A stretch of 8,280 bases of DNA, from the NCBI GenBank assembly GCA_900555465.1, contig USLE01000042.1:1-8280 (forward strand), read 5' to 3'. The notes beneath the pieces were generated by a model. The model saw only the letters and a list, made by a program, of their open reading frames with translations, was not told the origin of the DNA and did no database searches. Every line of letters begins with the position of its first letter. Position 1 is the stretch's first letter. Position numbers and translations under genes: made by a program. Positions 5,658 through 8,280 of the stretch are shown here, piece after piece. Source of the DNA: an uncultured Butyricicoccus sp. GTDB lineage: Bacteria > Bacillota > Clostridia > Oscillospirales > Butyricicoccaceae.

Positions 5658-6650
5658 ATGGAAAAGATGAAGCTCACGTTTGTGAATGTGGGATACGGCG
5701 AGGCCATGCTGCTCGAATGCCCTGACGCTTCCCGTCCGGACGGCGTGTTCACCGCGCTGATCGACGGCGGCAGCGCCGAAGCCTCGGAATTTGAGGACCG
5801 CAGCTCGGGCCGTCTCCCGGTTCAGGAGTATTTATCCGCCCGCGGCCTTGAGCGGATCGACCTGATGGTCAGCACCCATACGCACGAGGACCACATCTGC
5901 GGACTGCTCGAGGCGGCGCGGCTTTTCCCGCCCGCCGAGCTCTGGCAGACCCTGCCGCCGGATTATTACCGCGGCCTGCATCCGCTCGATGTGTCCGTCG
6001 CGCAGAACCCGTCGCAAAGCAAATTCCTGCGCGCGCTGAACGATTACATCACGCTCTGCTCGCTCACTGTATCGAACGGCGGCTCGATCCGGGCCCTGCA
6101 GGCGGGCGAGACCGTCCCGCTCTGCCCCGGCCTGTCCGCGAAGGTGCTTGCGCCTTCCCAGGCGGATGCCGCAGTGCTCGAGCAGCAGACTGCCGCGCTC
6201 TACGCGGAAACCGACCCGGCTGCATTTCTGCAGAAGCTGTCCGCACTGGACGCGCGCATGAACAATTACAGCCTGATCCTGCGGCTGGATTACGGGGATG
6301 CCCGTATCCTGCTGCCCGGCGACACCAACCTTGCCGGCTACGGCGGCATCGCAGACGAAGAACTGCGCGCCGTCCTGTTCAAAGTCGGCCATCATGGGCA
6401 GATCGACGGCGCCGACAAGACGCTTGCGGACAAAGTCCGCCCGGCCGCCGTGGTATGCTGTGCTTCGAGTGACCGGCGCTACAACAGCGCCCACCCGGAT
6501 ACCCTGCATCTGCTAAAAGAGAGCGGTGCCGAGCTTTATTTTTCCGACTGCCCCTGCCTTCCGGAGCTGCACACGCCCCCGCACGCGGCCCTGATGTTCA
6601 CCATCGGCCGCGATGGCGCGCTGGACGCCTGCTATCTGCCGGAAGCCTGA
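5658..6650 (+). CDS. ComEC/Rec2-like metallo-beta-lactamase-fold hydrolase
   Basis: This 330-residue soluble protein has no signal peptide or membrane helix. The metal-binding motifs of the MBL fold are visible in order: the opening strand FVNVGYGEAMLLE and LIDGGS (about 8-39), HTHEDH at 74-79 (HxHxDH), NNYSLILRLDYG then LLPGDTN with Asp222, GHHG at 244-247, and RRYNSAHPD with His279. This order matches the stand-alone ComEC-type MBL domain. The HxHxDH motif and the later Asp and His residues appear intact, so activity is expected. Members include nucleases, phosphodiesterases and lactonases, and the substrate here is unknown. It lies between the MalF-type permease and the ATPase gene, an unusual place suggesting a link to the imported solute. 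ATG at 5658 has no clear ribosome site; ATG at 5667, three codons on, has only a weak GGAAAAG. Translation is probably coupled to the permease stop 6 nt upstream. Confidence 0.88.
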   Translation: MEKMKLTFVNVGYGEAMLLECPDASRPDGVFTALIDGGSAEASEFEDRSSGRLPVQEYLSARGLERIDLMVSTHTHEDHICGLLEAARLFPPAELWQTLPPDYYRGLHPLDVSVAQNPSQSKFLRALNDYITLCSLTVSNGGSIRALQAGETVPLCPGLSAKVLAPSQADAAVLEQQTAALYAETDPAAFLQKLSALDARMNNYSLILRLDYGDARILLPGDTNLAGYGGIADEELRAVLFKVGHHGQIDGADKTLADKVRPAAVVCCASSDRRYNSAHPDTLHLLKESGAELYFSDCPCLPELHTPPHAALMFTIGRDGALDACYLPEA

Positions 6651-6674
6651 TCGAATAGAGGAGGAAATGCCATT

Positions 6675-7856
6675 ATGGCAGAAGTTATTCTGAAAAATGT
6701 CAAAAAGGTCTACCCTTATCAGGAGACCAAAAAGAAAAAGAAGGGCGCCGAGGAGAAAAAGACCAATCTCCAGATCACGGAGGAAGGCGTTCTGGCGGTA
6801 CAGGATTTTAACCTGCACATCAAGGATAAGGAATTCATCGTGCTGGTCGGCCCGTCCGGCTGCGGCAAATCCACCACCCTGCGCATGGTCGCCGGTCTGG
6901 AGGAGATCAGCGGCGGCGAGCTGTACATCGACGGCCAGCTGGTCAACGATGTGGCCCCCAAGGACCGCGATATCGCAATGGTATTCCAGAACTACGCGCT
7001 CTACCCGCACATGAGCGTGTGGGAGAACATGGCCTTCCCGCTCAAGCTGCGCAAGACCCCCAAGGAGGAGATCGCGCAGCGCGTCAGCCAGGCGGCCGAG
7101 ATTCTCGGCATCACCCAGTATCTGGACCGCAAGCCCAAGGCGCTTTCCGGCGGCCAGCGCCAGCGCGTGGCGATCGGCCGCGCGATCGTGCGCGAGCCCA
7201 AGGTGCTGCTGATGGACGAGCCGCTCTCCAATCTGGACGCCAAGCTGCGCAACCAGATGCGTGCAGAGATCATCAAGCTCCGCCAGCGCATCAACACCAC
7301 CTTTATCTACGTCACCCATGACCAGACCGAGGCCATGACGCTGGGCGACCGCATTGTCATCATGAAGGACGGCGTCATCCAGCAGATCGGCACCCCGCAG
7401 GAGGTGTTCGACCATCCGGCGAACCTGTTCGTTGCGGGCTTCATCGGCGTGCCGCAGATGAACTTCTACGACGCGCAGCTGGTTCTGGACAGCGACGGCA
7501 AATATGCCGTCGAGCTGGACAAGGCGCATGTCGTGCTCTCGGACGTCAAGCAGGCAAACCTCAAAAAGAACAACGTAAAGCCCGGCCCGATCACGCTGGG
7601 CGTGCGCCCCGAGCACCTGCTGCTCACCGGCGCGGCGGACAATATGATCTCCGGCCAGGTCGAGGTCAGCGAAATGATGGGCAGCGCCGTGCATGTGCAT
7701 GTCAATGCGTGCGGCAGCGACACCATCATCATCGTCCAGACGACCGAGCTGGAAAACCCGGCTGCGTTCTCGATTGGCAGCCAGATCTCGTTCACGTTCA
7801 GCGGCGCGACCGCCCATGTGTTCGACCGCGAGACCCAGAAAAATCTGGAGGCGTGA
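6675..7856 (+). CDS. ugpC: Carbohydrate ABC transporter ATP-binding protein, UgpC/MsmK/MalK type
   Basis: This 393-residue ATPase powers import through the two permeases. All nucleotide-binding motifs are intact: Walker A GPSGCGKST (59-67), Q-loop VFQN (Gln105), signature LSGGQ (157-161), Walker B VLLMDEP (177-183), D-loop SNLDA (185-189) and switch His215 in YVTHDQ. After about residue 240 comes the MalK-like OB/TOBE regulatory domain (VAGFIGVPQMNF, ITLGVRPEHLLL). A charged insert of about 20 residues, with a run of five lysines near 19-23, lies between the first strand (VYPYQ) and VLAVQDFNL. This makes the protein longer than the usual 360-375. The start ATG is preceded by AGGAGG at 6659-6664, 10 nt away. 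The symbol reflects the family name; glycerol-3-phosphate specificity is not implied. It may serve this transporter alone or other CUT1 importers too. Confidence 0.95.
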   Translation: MAEVILKNVKKVYPYQETKKKKKGAEEKKTNLQITEEGVLAVQDFNLHIKDKEFIVLVGPSGCGKSTTLRMVAGLEEISGGELYIDGQLVNDVAPKDRDIAMVFQNYALYPHMSVWENMAFPLKLRKTPKEEIAQRVSQAAEILGITQYLDRKPKALSGGQRQRVAIGRAIVREPKVLLMDEPLSNLDAKLRNQMRAEIIKLRQRINTTFIYVTHDQTEAMTLGDRIVIMKDGVIQQIGTPQEVFDHPANLFVAGFIGVPQMNFYDAQLVLDSDGKYAVELDKAHVVLSDVKQANLKKNNVKPGPITLGVRPEHLLLTGAADNMISGQVEVSEMMGSAVHVHVNACGSDTIIIVQTTELENPAAFSIGSQISFTFSGATAHVFDRETQKNLEA

Positions 7857-7862
7857 TCCCCT

Positions 7863-7889
7863 CTGGCAGCATGCGTCTCCTGCTGCCAG
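7863..7889. repeat. Perfect 9-bp hairpin after the ATPase gene
   Basis: CTGGCAGCA (7863-7871) and TGCTGCCAG (7881-7889) form a perfect stem with a 9-nt loop, 6 nt after the ATPase stop. No T-run follows, so it is not a classical intrinsic terminator. It may stabilise the 3' end of the operon mRNA or stop transcription weakly. Confidence 0.6.
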
Positions 7890-7896
7890 CATACCC

Positions 7897-7943
7897 TGTT
7901 GTATCCGGTTCCCAAGGCTGCCGCCTTGGGAACTGTCGCAACA
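7897..7943. repeat. Extended palindrome with a perfect 11-bp stem (REP-like or terminator-like)
   Basis: GTTCCCAAGGC (7908-7918) pairs perfectly with GCCTTGGGAAC (7923-7933) around TGCC. A G-U and a C-G pair extend the base. Beyond a mismatched stretch of 5-6 nt on each side, TGTTG (7897-7901) and CAACA (7939-7943) are again complementary. No T-tract follows on either strand. It separates the transporter operon from the MgtC-family gene and could be a dispersed palindromic repeat or a Rho-independent-like stop without a U-run. Confidence 0.6.
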
Positions 7944-8007
7944 ACCGTAATCGGTGGCCCTGCGCCATCCATCCCCCTGCGAGCCCGGAAAGTGAGGTGC
8001 GGCATTC

Positions 8008-8280
8008 TTGGACGGTATGCTTTCCTATCTGCGCGAATTGACTATGGCGTCGCTCCTGCTGCGTCTGGGGCTCGCCATGCTGGCAGGCGGCATCCTCGGG
8101 CTCGAGCGCGTGCGCAAGCATCGTCCCGCCGGCAGCCGCACCTATATGCTGGTCAGTGTCGGCGCGGCGCTCGCCATGCTGCTCGGCCAGTATGAATATA
8201 CGATGGTCACCGGCGCATGGGCGGAGACCGCGGGCGAGATCGGCCAGCGTGTTGACGTATCGCGCTTCGGCGCGCAGGTC
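8008..8280 (+). CDS. MgtC/SapB-family membrane protein, N-terminal part
   Basis: The frame is open from TTG at 8008 to the window end, giving 91 residues of an unfinished protein. The first helix (ASLLLRLGLAMLAGGILG) runs into the family signature LERVRKHRPAGSRTYMLVSVGAALAML, the most conserved part of MgtC/SapB proteins: Gly-rich helix, Leu-Glu-Arg, basic residues, RPAG-x-RT and a second helix. These are inner-membrane proteins tied to magnesium limitation, acid stress or membrane-potential control; only the fold family is seen here. I chose TTG because GAGGTG (7994-7999) lies 8 nt upstream. ATG at 8017 would be 17 nt away and remove three residues, and is the main alternative. Two hairpins separate it from the transporter, so it is probably a separate unit, though I see no clear promoter. 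Confidence 0.85.
   Translation, partial: MDGMLSYLRELTMASLLLRLGLAMLAGGILGLERVRKHRPAGSRTYMLVSVGAALAMLLGQYEYTMVTGAWAETAGEIGQRVDVSRFGAQV

Noticed and set aside
6513..7892. Very long open frame on the minus strand opposite the ATPase and the 3' end of the MBL gene
   Set aside because: The + strand ATPase has every ABC motif intact. The antisense frame spans two genes and their spacer and has no recognisable domain.
7899..8195. Open frame overlapping the MgtC-family gene in another frame
   Set aside because: It begins inside the hairpin element and is Arg/Ala/Gly-rich without domain features, whereas the frame from 8008 carries the full MgtC/SapB signature.
1..8280. CRISPR arrays, tRNA or rRNA genes, transposases, phage genes
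   Set aside because: I saw no regularly spaced repeats, no tRNA-like cloverleaf, no rRNA segments and no mobile-element proteins in the window.

Overview
The window reads like chromosome from a moderately GC-rich Clostridia-type Firmicute, most likely a gut Oscillospirales/Ruminococcaceae relative. This is an inference from several signs: strong AGGAGG-type ribosome sites, U-tract hairpin terminators, a LacI regulator with cre-like operators, a lipoprotein sugar-binding protein, and a UgpC/MsmK-type ATPase with a lysine-rich insert that I recall from that group. Coding DNA is GC-rich, while the control region at about 1040-1376 is strikingly AT-rich. Every gene I can support is on the + strand.

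Layout. (1) 1-968: the 3' end of a cation:proton antiporter, overlapped by 4 nt (ATGA) by a TetR/AcrR regulator, then a strong intrinsic terminator (998-1039). (2) 1040-1376: AT-rich control region with two LacI/CcpA-type operators and a probable extended -10 promoter. (3) 1377-2360: LacI-family regulator, then a 130-nt gap with a probable promoter overlapped by a perfect 7-3-7 palindrome. (4) 2491-7856: a complete CUT1-type carbohydrate ABC transporter in the order MalG-type permease, solute-binding lipoprotein, MalF-type permease, ComEC-like metallo-beta-lactamase (MBL) hydrolase, UgpC/MsmK-type ATPase. An intrinsic terminator between the binding protein and the second permease probably trims expression of the distal genes. 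(5) 7857-8007: two perfect-stem hairpins without a T-tract. (6) 8008-8280: the start of an MgtC/SapB-family membrane protein, cut by the window end.

How it may work together. The LacI-type protein probably senses a sugar or derivative and controls itself and the transporter. The lipoprotein captures the solute, the two permeases form the channel and the ATPase drives import. No glycoside hydrolase is visible. The only enzyme in the operon is the MBL-fold hydrolase, between the second permease and the ATPase. It is the least explained part of the locus and the best candidate for something undescribed, for example cytosolic processing of an esterified or phosphorylated imported solute. The substrate cannot be read from the sequence.
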